Of a stretch of 64,000 bases of DNA, positions 19,448 to 28,853 are shown in pieces; the stretch's first letter is position 1; each line of letters begins with the position of its first letter. The translations under genes were made by a program, and so were the position numbers. The stretch spans positions 2,357,404 to 2,421,403 of the forward strand of contig CANLQE010000001.1 in NCBI GenBank assembly GCA_947493215.1. The letters run 5' to 3'. This stretch comes from an uncultured Sphingomonadaceae bacterium. GTDB lineage: Bacteria; Pseudomonadota; Alphaproteobacteria; Sphingomonadales; Sphingomonadaceae. The notes beneath the pieces are model-generated. The model was not told where the DNA came from. It saw only the letters and a list, made by a program, of their open reading frames with translations, and made no database searches.

Positions 19448-20995
19448 TCAAGCCACCATGCCGCGTTGGATAAATTCAACGACCATCAGCAATGCGAACA
19501 CCCCGACAAGGGCTCCGCCAGCGCTGTAAAACAGACGCATTTTCTTTTGCCGTATGACACGTTCACCACTCGTCAATATTTGCGATACAGACCCGATAAC
19601 AGGCAATCCGCTAGCCTTTTCGAGTTTCGCAGACGTCGGATAACTGGTCTGCAACTGCCCCATGGCAAAGGCCGCGCCAATACCGCCGCCAAGACCCACA
19701 AATAATACCATCGCAAGCAACAAGGGCCGGTTTGGAGCCGCAGGAGAACGCGGGCTAGATGGCGGATCGATGACCTTGAATTTTATCGAATCGGTTTCCG
19801 ATTCAACCTGGCCGCGCAGTTTGATTTGCTCGCGGTCCTGCAGCATTTTGTCGTACTGGTTTTTTAGAACATCATAGTCGCGATTAATCCGTGCCATTTC
19901 CGCAGCGACACCGGGTTCCAGAGACTGTTTGGACGCCAGTTGCGCCATATCCGCTTGAATGGCATTTTTCCGTGCCTGAAGGGCAGCGACCGAAGCCTGA
20001 CGCTCTGCGCGCATGCTTTGCAGTGAACTATAGGCCGGATTGGGCGTTCTGTATCCCGACGAACCAGACCCCTTTGGCTGCGCTGCAACCTGTGCCCGCA
20101 GTGCCGTGATTTCGCTCTTCATGGCGATGATATCAGGATGGCTGTCTGTCCATCCGCGGGCGCGAGCCGAAGCCAATCGCCCCTGAGCCTGTGCTAACTG
20201 TCCACGCGCACCACCCGAGTTACCGGCAGAAAAACCAGGTGTCGCGATTGTCGCCGGTGTGCCAGACAGTTGACCGTTCAAAGCGGCTAGCGAGCCAGAA
20301 GCCGAACCCAATTGCGATTCAATCTGGCTGAGTTCTGCACGAGAAGCCTCGATACGCTGGCTGATCGAACCAACGCCTGGTAATAGGCCAAGGTTTTCAG
20401 TCTCAAACTGAACACGTTTTTGCTCCGCTTCTTGCAAAGTTTTTTCCCGCGTCGCGAGTTGCGCGTCCAAAAATTTCAATGTTTGGGTTGTCTCATCGCG
20501 ATCACCGGAAAGATTCTCTTCGACGAAGATATCGATCATCTTTTGGACGATTTCTCGGGATAAAATAGCGTTCTCTGCATCAGATAAATTGCTTGCAGAT
20601 GCCTTTGCGGTAATTTCGAACAGATTGTCTTTTTCTGATTTTATCTCGATATTTTTACGCAACATCTCGACCTTACCGGCCAACTCACGATCGCTGGCTA
20701 CCGACAGGTTTAAGTCCGTCCCGCGAACAACTTTTTCCAAGTTAATTGTGGATGCCAGCGTTTCCTGAACGCGGTCCATACTCTTTTTACGGTCCCGCGA
20801 TTCAATACCAACCTTGTCAGACAAGATAGACTGCATCTCGACAAAGACGCGCGCTTTGGACTCGTAGCTATTCGGGATCAACGCGACCACAAGCCAGCCC
20901 AAAAGGCAAATGCCCCATGCGACTGCCAATGCAAGCCAGCGCCTATTCCAGACGCTATGCAAAGCTACTCTAAACTCATCATAAAGGCCGTTCAT
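19448..20995 (-). CDS. XrtA-associated chain-length determinant (Wzz-like)
   Basis: The 515-residue inner-membrane protein has one membrane segment near residues 20-40, a long periplasmic coiled-coil region (about 80-410), and a second membrane segment (about 430-450) preceded by IDPPSSPRSPAAPNRP, the proline-rich PCP motif. A third hydrophobic segment is close to the C-terminus. Such co-polymerases set polymer length and activate the partner tyrosine kinase, encoded nine bases downstream. It matches the XrtA-system polysaccharide chain-length group. Confidence 0.92.
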   Translation of the reverse strand: MNGLYDEFRVALHSVWNRRWLALAVAWGICLLGWLVVALIPNSYESKARVFVEMQSILSDKVGIESRDRKKSMDRVQETLASTINLEKVVRGTDLNLSVASDRELAGKVEMLRKNIEIKSEKDNLFEITAKASASNLSDAENAILSREIVQKMIDIFVEENLSGDRDETTQTLKFLDAQLATREKTLQEAEQKRVQFETENLGLLPGVGSISQRIEASRAELSQIESQLGSASGSLAALNGQLSGTPATIATPGFSAGNSGGARGQLAQAQGRLASARARGWTDSHPDIIAMKSEITALRAQVAAQPKGSGSSGYRTPNPAYSSLQSMRAERQASVAALQARKNAIQADMAQLASKQSLEPGVAAEMARINRDYDVLKNQYDKMLQDREQIKLRGQVESETDSIKFKVIDPPSSPRSPAAPNRPLLLAMVLFVGLGGGIGAAFAMGQLQTSYPTSAKLEKASGLPVIGSVSQILTSGERVIRQKKMRLFYSAGGALVGVFALLMVVEFIQRGMVA

Positions 20996-21034
20996 TGGTC
21001 TTTTCGATCCCTGTAAATTCTGCGCGGAAGCAGA

Positions 21035-21691
21035 TTAAAACATGCTCTTCGGAATAATGATCACATCACCGGGACGCAGCATCACATTGGCTTTGGTTTG
21101 GCCGCGATCAAGCAGATCACCGATGCGCAGTGCGTATTCCTGCTGCTTGCCGGTCCCGCGGTTGTAACGGACCAGCCGGGCTTTATTGCCTGACGCAAAT
21201 TCAGACAGGCCACCAACCGCGATCATCGCATCCAGCAAAGTCATATTGGCGCGATAAGGAATCGAAGCCGGTTTCTCGGTCGCGCCGACAACCCGTATTT
21301 GCTGCGAAAATGTACCAGAGAAGTTGTTGACGATGACCGACACCAGCGGCTCGTTGATATATTGCGACAATTGCAGCTTCAGGTCTTGAGCTAGCATCGC
21401 GGGCGTTTTGCCCACCGCAGGCATGTCGGTAATCAACGGTGTGGTGATCCGGCCATCCGGTCGGACCTGAACCTTGGCGCCCAGCTCTGGGTTCCGCCAA
21501 ACAAAGATCGTCAACTCATCGAGCGGACCGATAACATATTCTTCACCTGGACCTTCCTGCATCGAAACAAAAGATGCCGGTGGCAATTGCGGTCCCGAAG
21601 AAACGCCTGAACATCCCGCAACTGCCAGAGACGCCAAACCGGCACCCAGCATGTATTTCGGTAAGCTCTTCTTTTTGAACGCAGCAGTCAT
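21035..21691 (-). CDS. XrtA-associated polysaccharide export lipoprotein (Wza-like)
   Basis: The 218-residue protein has a lipobox (LAVAGC, Cys about 27). A Poly_export domain (about 50-130: EYVIGPLDELTIFVWRNPELGAKVQVRPDGRITTPL) is followed by a SLBB domain (RVVGATEKPASIPYRANMTLLDAMIAVGGLSEFA). It forms the periplasmic/outer-membrane ring for polymer export. A strong binding site (AAGGAAAAGAAA) precedes the ATG. It is the first gene of the export sub-block; a 172-base gap upstream probably carries a promoter. Confidence 0.94.
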   Translation of the reverse strand: MTAAFKKKSLPKYMLGAGLASLAVAGCSGVSSGPQLPPASFVSMQEGPGEEYVIGPLDELTIFVWRNPELGAKVQVRPDGRITTPLITDMPAVGKTPAMLAQDLKLQLSQYINEPLVSVIVNNFSGTFSQQIRVVGATEKPASIPYRANMTLLDAMIAVGGLSEFASGNKARLVRYNRGTGKQQEYALRIGDLLDRGQTKANVMLRPGDVIIIPKSMF

Positions 21692-21863
21692 TTTCTTTTC
21701 CTTGCAAACAGCCGTTAGCGACCGACCGATTCCACAAGGAAAAGGGCCAATCGCACATAGTCAGGCGGAAGCTATGCGAGAAAATAGTGAAGATAGCGTT
21801 AGGATTGACTGAAATTAGTGTTAATATTCGGCTGTTTTCATGGGATTATAGCAGCTAATCGAA

Positions 21864-23099
21864 TCAACTGAGCAAGATTTCCTTCGCCGGCCCCTGCCCC
21901 AGAAAGTTTGCGGGGCTTGCGCTGGCACCATAAGCACCGGCACAGAAAATCGCGACAATATCGCCAACCTGCGCTGTCGGCATTTCTGCTCTGTCGCTTA
22001 ACAGGTCGAGCGGTGTGCAGAGACAGCCCACAATGGATACGACCTCATCAGAAGTCTTGTCATATTGCGTGGCAATTGCCGCAGGATAGTTCCGACGGAT
22101 CACCGTTCCGAAATTTCCGCTGGCCGCAAGTTGGTGATGCAAGCCACCGTCAGTCACGAGAAATGTTTCGCCCTGGCTCTCTTTACGGTCAACGATCATC
22201 GTCAAGTAAACCCCAGCCTCGCCAACAAGATATCGGCCCAATTCCAAGGCAAATTGGGTATTCGCTAGTATTTCCGGCAATGCGGATAACTGCTTCTTCA
22301 GAGCCTTTCCGATTTGCGTGACATCAACGGGTTCGTCACCGGGGAAATAAGGTATGCCAAAGCCCCCACCCAAATTGACATGTTCTGGGCTAGCGCCGAT
22401 TTCTTCTGCCAAACGCGCCGCCAGTGCGATCGTCTGCGCCTGCGTTTCAATGATAGCATCGGCTTTCAACGCTTGGGAGCCAGCGAATATATGAAAACCC
22501 CGCCAATGCGCTCCGGCGCCCACAATCTTTTGGACATTCTCAGCCACCAGATCGACATCCATGCCAAATTGCTTGGCCCCGCCGCCCATTTTCATACCCG
22601 ATCCTTTAAGATCAAAGTCAGGATTGACGCGAACGGCAAGCCGCGGCCGCAAGCCTTCTTTTGCGCCAATGGCCAAAGCGCGGTCACATTCTGTGGGCGA
22701 TTCGATGTTTATCGTGACGCCGGCTTGAATAGCGGCCAGCAATTCATCATCACGCTTACCCGGCCCGGCAAAGCTGATCTTCTTTGCTGCTGCACCAGCC
22801 TTTATGGCCATCGTCAATTCACCACCAGATGCAATATCAATCCCATCGACAAGCCCAACCATATGCGACAACACTGGTGCATAGGGATTCGCTTTCATGG
22901 CGTAGTGAATATGCAATTGCGCCGGCATCGCATCCCGCAAAGTCTTGATCCGCGAGCTAAGATGCTTTTGGGAATACACAAAAAGCGGCGAACCATGATC
23001 TGCGACCAATGCACTCGCTTTTACGCCGCTAACCGCTAACTCTCCATCTAGGCTTTCATAATCTGCTGGTATGGGCCCGATAGGCTTGACTTTACTCAT
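21864..23099 (-). CDS. XrtA-associated PLP-dependent decarboxylase
   Basis: The 411-residue fold-type III decarboxylase resembles diaminopimelate/ornithine decarboxylases. The PLP lysine lies in HIHYAMKANPYAPVL, the phosphate-binding glycines in NLGGGFGIPYF, and the C-terminal barrel contributes VGCLCTPLDLL with the active-site Cys. Members at exosortase A loci form a separate group whose substrate is unknown. The stop of the acyl-CoA ligase overlaps its ATG, so the ligase and decarboxylase are coupled. Together with the carrier protein encoded divergently they may build an amino-acyl or amine decoration for the polymer; that is inference. Confidence 0.92.
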   Translation of the reverse strand: MSKVKPIGPIPADYESLDGELAVSGVKASALVADHGSPLFVYSQKHLSSRIKTLRDAMPAQLHIHYAMKANPYAPVLSHMVGLVDGIDIASGGELTMAIKAGAAAKKISFAGPGKRDDELLAAIQAGVTINIESPTECDRALAIGAKEGLRPRLAVRVNPDFDLKGSGMKMGGGAKQFGMDVDLVAENVQKIVGAGAHWRGFHIFAGSQALKADAIIETQAQTIALAARLAEEIGASPEHVNLGGGFGIPYFPGDEPVDVTQIGKALKKQLSALPEILANTQFALELGRYLVGEAGVYLTMIVDRKESQGETFLVTDGGLHHQLAASGNFGTVIRRNYPAAIATQYDKTSDEVVSIVGCLCTPLDLLSDRAEMPTAQVGDIVAIFCAGAYGASASPANFLGQGPAKEILLS

Positions 23100-24637
23100 G
23101 AGATTTCATTCTTTGTCAAAGCGTTACGGTCCAGTTTTCCATTTGGATTCTTCGGAAATTCTTTAAGCATTACAATATCCCGAGGATACATAAAATTCGG
23201 TAAATTACGCTTCAAATATTTCCGTAACTCCTTTTCCATATCCTGCGCCTCTGGAGCATACGTCGGCCGAACATATAGGCAAATCGCGTGCCCCAATCGC
23301 TCATCGGCCACACCAATAGCTACTGCCTCTGCCACCAATCCCGATTCTATCGCAACTTCTTCAACTTCCGTGGGGCTGATCCGATTGCCAGAGCTCTTTA
23401 TCATATTATCGGTGCGCCCGACAAAATAGAGCAGTCCATCATCGTCGCGACGAACGGTATCACCTGACCAAACTGCTAATCCCCCATATTCAGACGCCGC
23501 TGGCGCCGGCTTAAAACGTTCCGCAGTCCTTTTCGGATCTTGCCAATATCCTTTGGCCACGAGCGGTCCTGCATGGACCAATTCCCCCTCTTCACCGGCG
23601 GCAGCAATTTCGCCGTCGGCGCCCACCACCATGATCTCGGCAAAAGGGATGGCGGTTCCCATACTAGTAGGATTGTCATCAATCAACGACGGGTCGAGAT
23701 AGGTAGATCGAAATGCCTCGGTCAGCCCGTACATTGCATAAATATCTGTCTTTCCGTCAAAAATAGCGCGTAACTGTCTTACCAAAGATGGCGTCAACGC
23801 GCCGCCACTATTAGTTAGTCGCCGCATGGAAACCGCGGCATCCTGTGACCAACGCTGATCAACCAATTGTACCCAAAGCGGCGGCACAGCTGCCAAGGTC
23901 GTGATCTGGTCGCGGGCACAGGCTTTGATGACATCACGCGGCGTGAGATAATCCAACGGATAAGCGCAGCCGTCCGCATACCAAGTCGACAGCAACTGGT
24001 TCTGACCATAGTCGAAACTCAAAGGCAGCACACATAATGTGCGATCATCCTGTCCCAGATTCAAATATTGCGCGACACTAATCGCGCCAAGGCTGAGATT
24101 GGCATTGCTGAGCATAACCCCTTTGGGCCGCCCAGTTGACCCGCTGGTATATAGGATTGCTGCTAGAGTCTCAGTATCTGCCGAGGTGTCGCTAGGGTCC
24201 AAAGGGTCATCAATATCTTCAATGTCAGTCGATACGGTAGCATCGTTCCAAACCACACAGCCTGAGTCCAGAGGATTATCTTCCAGTGACTTAATCCGCC
24301 CAGCGTTGGTAATCAGCAGTTTAGCGCCGCTATCCGCGATAATATGATCCACTTGTGCAGGTTTCAAAACCGGATTGATTGGCACATGAACAAGCCCCGC
24401 CCTAACCGCAGCGAGAGGCATGACACAGGCCAGTTCAGTTTTTGGTAGCCATGTCGCTATCCGGTCACCGTGATCGAAATCTTGCACCAGTAACCAACGC
24501 GCTAACATGCCAACACGATGATTTAACATCTTGTAGGTAAGAGACCCAGAACGCGTTACCAATGCCGGTGCCATAGGGTCTTTGCCCACGGCAAGATGAT
24601 CCAATGGGAACGCAGCTTTTGTAGATAGAATGTTCAA
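23096..24637 (-). CDS. XrtA-associated acyl-CoA ligase (AMP-forming)
   Basis: This adenylate-forming enzyme has core motifs LYTSGSTGRPKGVMLSN (P-loop), YGLTEAFRSTYLDP (A5), SGDTVRRDDDGLLYFVGRTDNMIKSSG (A7/A8) and NPNGKLDR with the catalytic lysine. A TTG at 24637 gives 513 residues, the usual length of the exosortase A ligase group. The frame stays open to 24865, but that would run into the divergent GNAT gene and adds unrelated sequence. The only binding site is a weak AGG. It likely activates an acid for the carrier protein encoded at 25755. Confidence 0.88.
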   Translation of the reverse strand: MNILSTKAAFPLDHLAVGKDPMAPALVTRSGSLTYKMLNHRVGMLARWLLVQDFDHGDRIATWLPKTELACVMPLAAVRAGLVHVPINPVLKPAQVDHIIADSGAKLLITNAGRIKSLEDNPLDSGCVVWNDATVSTDIEDIDDPLDPSDTSADTETLAAILYTSGSTGRPKGVMLSNANLSLGAISVAQYLNLGQDDRTLCVLPLSFDYGQNQLLSTWYADGCAYPLDYLTPRDVIKACARDQITTLAAVPPLWVQLVDQRWSQDAAVSMRRLTNSGGALTPSLVRQLRAIFDGKTDIYAMYGLTEAFRSTYLDPSLIDDNPTSMGTAIPFAEIMVVGADGEIAAAGEEGELVHAGPLVAKGYWQDPKRTAERFKPAPAASEYGGLAVWSGDTVRRDDDGLLYFVGRTDNMIKSSGNRISPTEVEEVAIESGLVAEAVAIGVADERLGHAICLYVRPTYAPEAQDMEKELRKYLKRNLPNFMYPRDIVMLKEFPKNPNGKLDRNALTKNEIS

Positions 24638-24669
24638 ATGCTTGAGCCTATGGGAAAAAGTAGAAAATT

Positions 24670-25710
24670 GTGACAGACATGACGGTAACCATGAACAGTG
24701 AATATCACGATAATTTCCAGTCGGCGCAAGCATCAGCTGGCGAAAAACTCGGCAGGGCTGGTCAAAAGTCGCTTTTTGATCGCTTGGATTGGCTGAGTCA
24801 GCTGCATGCACTTTGCCTGTCCGGGAATCAGCCGCTGATTGTTCACAGTACCGAAAATGAGGCACAAGCTTGGATGTTCCTGATGAAAAAGGGTCTCGGT
24901 AGCTATGCGGCCCTGGCCAATTGGTATAATTTCACCTACCGACCAATTTTTACCGGGGACCTTGATGAAGTTACCAAATTGGCGCTCCTGGCTAGTGTGG
25001 CAAAGAAAATCAAATCTCATTCGCATCATGTTGAAATATCACCAGTTCCAGAGGAAGATAATGCGGCCAGCCTGACAGAGCGTGCCTTTGAGCAGGCGGG
25101 ATGGGTCGTTTTCAAATCCAAAGCCGATGACAATCATATTTTATCGGTCAATGGTCGCACGTTTGATCAATATTGGGCAGAACGTCCCGGACGGCTGAAA
25201 AATACCGTCCGCCGCAAGGCCAAGAAAAACATCGTTTCCATCCGCGTTGAGACAGAATTTTCCGACGAGCATTGGAATGACTATCTCGATGTCTACGACA
25301 AAAGCTGGAAGCCCGAGGAAGGCAATCCCGATTTCCTGAAGAACTTGGCACAACAGGAAGCTGCAGCCGGGTGTTTGCGGCTTGGGTTGGCCTATATTGA
25401 TGGCATTCCGGTCGCCGCACAATTTTGGACCGTTGAAAACGGCGAAGCGCTCATTCACAAATTGGCGCATGTTGAAGATGCTACCAAATCGTCCCCCGGT
25501 ACATTGCTTTCGGTCGCCATGTTTCAGCACGCCATCGATGTGGATGGCGTCAATCTGGTAGATTTTGGCACCGGCAATGATCCCTATAAACGGGAATGGA
25601 TGGAAGACGTGCGCACCAGATATCGTTTGGACATGTATTGGCCAAACAACCCTCTTTCTTGGCTATCTATACTGCGGTACACGATCTCAGCCCTTGTAGG
25701 AAAGCGTTGA
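24670..25710 (+). CDS. FemAB/GNAT-type acyltransferase (CelD-like)
   Basis: The 346-residue protein has an Acetyltransf_6 domain in the C-terminal half. GRLKNTVRRKAKKN is followed by LGLAYIDGIPVAAQFWTVENGEALIHKLAHVED and VDFGTGNDPYKREWM, the usual COG5653 signature. It opens the plus-strand half of the XrtA locus, divergent from the acyl-CoA ligase. The start could be GTG 24670, ATG 24679 or ATG 24691; none has a clear binding site. It may act with the carrier protein 45 bases downstream to move an acyl group to a sugar, which is inference from context. Confidence 0.85.
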   Translation: MTDMTVTMNSEYHDNFQSAQASAGEKLGRAGQKSLFDRLDWLSQLHALCLSGNQPLIVHSTENEAQAWMFLMKKGLGSYAALANWYNFTYRPIFTGDLDEVTKLALLASVAKKIKSHSHHVEISPVPEEDNAASLTERAFEQAGWVVFKSKADDNHILSVNGRTFDQYWAERPGRLKNTVRRKAKKNIVSIRVETEFSDEHWNDYLDVYDKSWKPEEGNPDFLKNLAQQEAAAGCLRLGLAYIDGIPVAAQFWTVENGEALIHKLAHVEDATKSSPGTLLSVAMFQHAIDVDGVNLVDFGTGNDPYKREWMEDVRTRYRLDMYWPNNPLSWLSILRYTISALVGKR

Positions 25711-25754
25711 TCGCTTTAGGGAAGCGCCGTTGTCCGGGAATCGGGGGTTTATTG

Positions 25755-26027
25755 ATGTCGGAAAATCTTGATTTGACGCCAGAGGCGGCGGTTCGTGCCG
25801 TTATGCAGGACATATTGGGACTGGACGCCGAGCAGGTTGCCGCGTTTACGCCAGATACCGAGCTTTTTGGCGCTTTGCCTGAGTTAGACAGCATGGCAGT
25901 GGCCGGACTTCTGACCGAGTTGGAAGATCGCCTCGACATCATGATCGAGGACGATGAGGTCGATGGGGAGCTGTTCGAAACATTCGGCAATCTGGTTGCC
26001 TTTGCTGAAATGAAAGCAGTTGAGTGA
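25755..26027 (+). CDS. XrtA-associated acyl carrier protein
   Basis: This 90-residue acidic four-helix protein has the phosphopantetheine-attachment serine in ELDSMAVAGLL (Ser about 47). The ATG at 25755 follows a G-rich stretch. The open frame extends further upstream, but the extra residues do not look like a carrier protein. The stop codon overlaps the next gene in GTGA. Dedicated carrier proteins like this occur at exosortase A loci together with the ligase, decarboxylase and hydrolases seen here. Confidence 0.92.
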   Translation: MSENLDLTPEAAVRAVMQDILGLDAEQVAAFTPDTELFGALPELDSMAVAGLLTELEDRLDIMIEDDEVDGELFETFGNLVAFAEMKAVE

Positions 26028-26734
26028 CGGCGACGCTTGAATATTCGAGGTACGAATTTCAAGGAAATGATGAGCTTTGCCTGAGGGTTGGCGGCCATCA
26101 CGCCAAGTCCATTCTTCTCATCCCTCCCCTATTTGACGAAATGAACCGCATGCGGCGGATGTTGGTTGATGTAATGCGGTTACTGGATACCAATGGGATT
26201 GGCAGCGCCTTACCAGACCTTCCAGGCACCAACGAAAGCCTCTTCCGCCAGGAGCACGCCAGTTTGGCGGTCTGGCGACAAGCTTTGACTGAATGCTCCC
26301 ACATATTGCCGGAATGCAAGCACATCGCTTCATTTCGCGGCGGATGCCTGATCGATGATTTTGCTGATGACTTACCAAAATGGCGACTTTCGCCAGCCAA
26401 AGGTAACGCCTTGCTCAGAACCATGATGCGCACGCGCATGGCATCGGACAAAGAGGCTGGGCTGTCGACAAATATGGTGCAATTGACCGATGAGGCACAG
26501 CAAGGCGCCGTCAATCTGGCTGGTAACAGAATCTCGGCGTCAATGTTCTCTGAGCTTCAGGATGCGGTGCCCGCTCTATCCGACGATGTACGAACCGCTC
26601 AATTGGAAACAAGCGCGCACAAGGGTGATATAAAACTGCCCGGCTCCGCTTTGTGGCTTCGCGCAGAACCGGATGAAGACCTGCTATTGTCAGGCGCGAT
26701 AGCGACGGATCTCGCTTCGTGGATATTGTCATGA
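26024..26734 (+). CDS. XrtA-associated hydrolase 2 (alpha/beta-hydrolase fold, nucleophile replaced)
   Basis: The 236-residue protein starts at GTG within the carrier-protein stop. The alpha/beta-hydrolase core begins SILLIPPLFDEMNRMRRM (about 29-46), followed by ALPDLPGTNES. At the place of the usual nucleophile elbow G-x-S-x-G the sequence is ASFRGGCL (102-109), with Arg105 where Ser would be. The exosortase A 'hydrolase 2' group shows this kind of change, so it may not be a classical serine hydrolase. The stop overlaps the next gene in ATGA. Function is unknown. Confidence 0.82.
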   Translation: MTATLEYSRYEFQGNDELCLRVGGHHAKSILLIPPLFDEMNRMRRMLVDVMRLLDTNGIGSALPDLPGTNESLFRQEHASLAVWRQALTECSHILPECKHIASFRGGCLIDDFADDLPKWRLSPAKGNALLRTMMRTRMASDKEAGLSTNMVQLTDEAQQGAVNLAGNRISASMFSELQDAVPALSDDVRTAQLETSAHKGDIKLPGSALWLRAEPDEDLLLSGAIATDLASWILS

Positions 26735-27552
26735 CGCGGTCGTTTCATCAATTTCCTTGCGAGGATGCACTGCTCGCTGGAACGCTGGATGCGGGGCAAA
26801 AACCGATTGGCCTGATGATCGTGAGCGGCGGCAATGAAATCAGGTCTGGGGCGCATGCGGGAATGGCCAGAATCGCTCAAAACGTCGCAGCGCAGGGCTT
26901 TCCCGTTTTCCGCTACGACCGTAGAGGCATTGGTGAGAGTAGTGGCACAAACGGAGGTTTTCTGGAATCCGGAGCGGATATCAACGCAGCGACGGACTAC
27001 TTCCGCCAGACAAACCCCAAAATTACCAGAATAGTAGCCTTTGGCAATTGCGACGCGGCTTCCGCTTTGGCCCTTTTTGGCGATGCGAAAGCCTTCGATG
27101 GCTTCGTTCTAGCCAATCCTTGGGTGATCGAAGACACGGATATCTCTTCCGATACTCCTACGGTTCCGCCGCCGTCTGCGATAAGGTCTCGCTATTGGGA
27201 ACGACTGAAAAACCCGCAATCGATTATCGATCTTCTTACCGGCAAGATTAACTTAAGAAAGCTTGCTAATGGTTTGAAGCAAGCAACTCAAAAACAAGAA
27301 AACACCGAACTTTCCATCCGAATCAAAGACGGATTGATCCGATTGAACAAGCCTTGTAAAATAATACTCGCGAGCCGCGATACCACCGCCCGCGCTTTTC
27401 TGGCGGCATGGAACAGCAAAGACTTTGCCGATGCCCAAGCCTTGCCGAATATCACGACCGAAACACTGGACAGCGCGTCCCACAGCTTTGCCGATGAACA
27501 TTCGAAAGTCTGGCTGGAAACCCAGCTGCTGAATGCTCTCAACAACGCCTAA
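26731..27552 (+). CDS. XrtA-associated hydrolase 1 (alpha/beta hydrolase)
   Basis: The 273-residue alpha/beta-hydrolase has LMIVSGGNEIRSGAHAG and FPVFRYDRRGIGESSG. Its nucleophile elbow is FGNCDAAS with Cys107 in place of Ser, as in other exosortase A 'hydrolase 1' proteins. A late SASHSFADE supplies the likely catalytic His. ATG 26731 overlaps the previous stop; an in-frame GTG at 26719 is possible. It is the last gene of the four-gene plus-strand XrtA operon and is convergent with trxB. It may be a thioesterase for the carrier protein, which is inference. Confidence 0.87.
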   Translation: MTRSFHQFPCEDALLAGTLDAGQKPIGLMIVSGGNEIRSGAHAGMARIAQNVAAQGFPVFRYDRRGIGESSGTNGGFLESGADINAATDYFRQTNPKITRIVAFGNCDAASALALFGDAKAFDGFVLANPWVIEDTDISSDTPTVPPPSAIRSRYWERLKNPQSIIDLLTGKINLRKLANGLKQATQKQENTELSIRIKDGLIRLNKPCKIILASRDTTARAFLAAWNSKDFADAQALPNITTETLDSASHSFADEHSKVWLETQLLNALNNA

Positions 27553-27566
27553 GCTATCCGCCTAGC

Positions 27567-28532
27567 TTATTCAGCAGCCAAAAGCTCAAACTCTTCTTCC
27601 GCCAAGAAACGCTCGGCATCCAAAGCTGCCATACAACCTGTCCCTGCCGCTGTGACAGCCTGCCGATAAACATGATCCATCACATCGCCGCAAGCAAACA
27701 GGCCGGGAATTTTGGTTTTCGGGGTACCCGGCTCGACTTCAATGTAACCACCGTCGATGAGATCGAGATGGTCTTTGAAAATCTCGGTCGCTGGCGCATG
27801 GCCAATGGCCACAAATGCGCCGTCCGTCTCCATATGGCTCTTCTCACCAGTCTGTGTATCGACCAGATCGACACCAACCAGACCCATAGGATCACCGCCG
27901 CCGACGAACTTTTCGACCGTCTTGTTCCACAACACAGTAATTTTCGGGTTGGCAAACAATCGATCCTGCAAGATTTTCTCGGAACGCAAGCTGTCACGGC
28001 GATGGATCAATGTCACATCATCGCTGTGATTGGTCATGTATAGCGCTTCTTCAACCGCCGTATTGCCGCCGCCGATAACGACGACTTTTTTGCCCCGATA
28101 AAAGAAACCATCGCATGTCGCACAGGCAGAGACACCCTTGCCGCCAAGCGCTTCTTCGCCTTCAACACCCAACCATTTGGCTTGCGCGCCCGTAGCAATC
28201 ACGAGCGTATCGCCTTCATAAATTGTGCCGCCGTCGCCGGTCATGCGGAACGGTCGCTGTGAGATATCAACATCGACAATCGTGTCGAACATCGTCCGCG
28301 TGCCGACCTTGTCCGCCTGCGCTTGCATTTCTTCCATGAGCCATGGCCCCTGAACCACATCGCGGTAACCCGGATAGTTTTCCACATCAGTGGTAATAGT
28401 CAACTGACCACCCGGCTGCAGGCCTTGAACGACAATCGGTTCCATTCCGGCGCGCGCGCCATAAATGGCAGCACTAAGGCCCGCAGGACCAGAGCCCAAT
28501 ATCAACATTTTCGTACGATGTGTTTCGGTCAT
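27567..28532 (-). CDS. trxB: Thioredoxin reductase
   Basis: The 321-residue flavoenzyme has the FAD dinucleotide fold (LILGSGPAGLSAAIYGARAG), redox cysteines Cys137 and Cys140 in ACATCDGFF, the NADPH fold (VVIGGGNTAVEEALYM) and the C-terminal FAD contact (GLFACGDVMDHVYRQAVTAAGTGCMAALDAE). It reduces thioredoxin with NADPH in the cytoplasm. Length is normal. It is convergent with the XrtA plus-strand operon and appears monocistronic. Confidence 0.97.
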   Translation of the reverse strand: MTETHRTKMLILGSGPAGLSAAIYGARAGMEPIVVQGLQPGGQLTITTDVENYPGYRDVVQGPWLMEEMQAQADKVGTRTMFDTIVDVDISQRPFRMTGDGGTIYEGDTLVIATGAQAKWLGVEGEEALGGKGVSACATCDGFFYRGKKVVVIGGGNTAVEEALYMTNHSDDVTLIHRRDSLRSEKILQDRLFANPKITVLWNKTVEKFVGGGDPMGLVGVDLVDTQTGEKSHMETDGAFVAIGHAPATEIFKDHLDLIDGGYIEVEPGTPKTKIPGLFACGDVMDHVYRQAVTAAGTGCMAALDAERFLAEEEFELLAAE

Positions 28533-28853
28533 ATTTCTATCCTAGATTCGTCAGATTCGTTTGTTACGCTCCACATAAGGATGCAGGGCGCCACTCGGCA
28601 AGGGGCGACGCGAGAAGAATCGCTGTTGGCGCTGATAATCGCGCTTTTGTGTTTTTATTTACCTCAAGCGCTGAGCGCGGGTGTCCGTCTGCATAACTGC
28701 GCGCCAGATTAGCCCTATAGTCTGTGGTCGCGGCGATGTTTCACATCCTCAATCGTATCGCGGGCAGCCCTATAACCCAAAATAGCTACAGGGCTGTCGC
28801 CGTACGATTTTCTTGTGCCTAACTACACAGCATCATATTTTGAAAATTGGGGC
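28533..28853. other. Intergenic region without a recognised gene
   Basis: About 320 bases lie between trxB and the response regulator. A stem (cagccct ... agggctg) near 28770-28800 has no T-run on either strand. No convincing coding frame or RNA gene was found. It should hold the trxB promoter and the 3' end of the regulator transcript. Confidence 0.5.

Noticed and set aside
28770-28800. Stem cagccct/agggctg as terminator or RNA element
   Set aside because: No T-run on either strand and no wider structure recognised.
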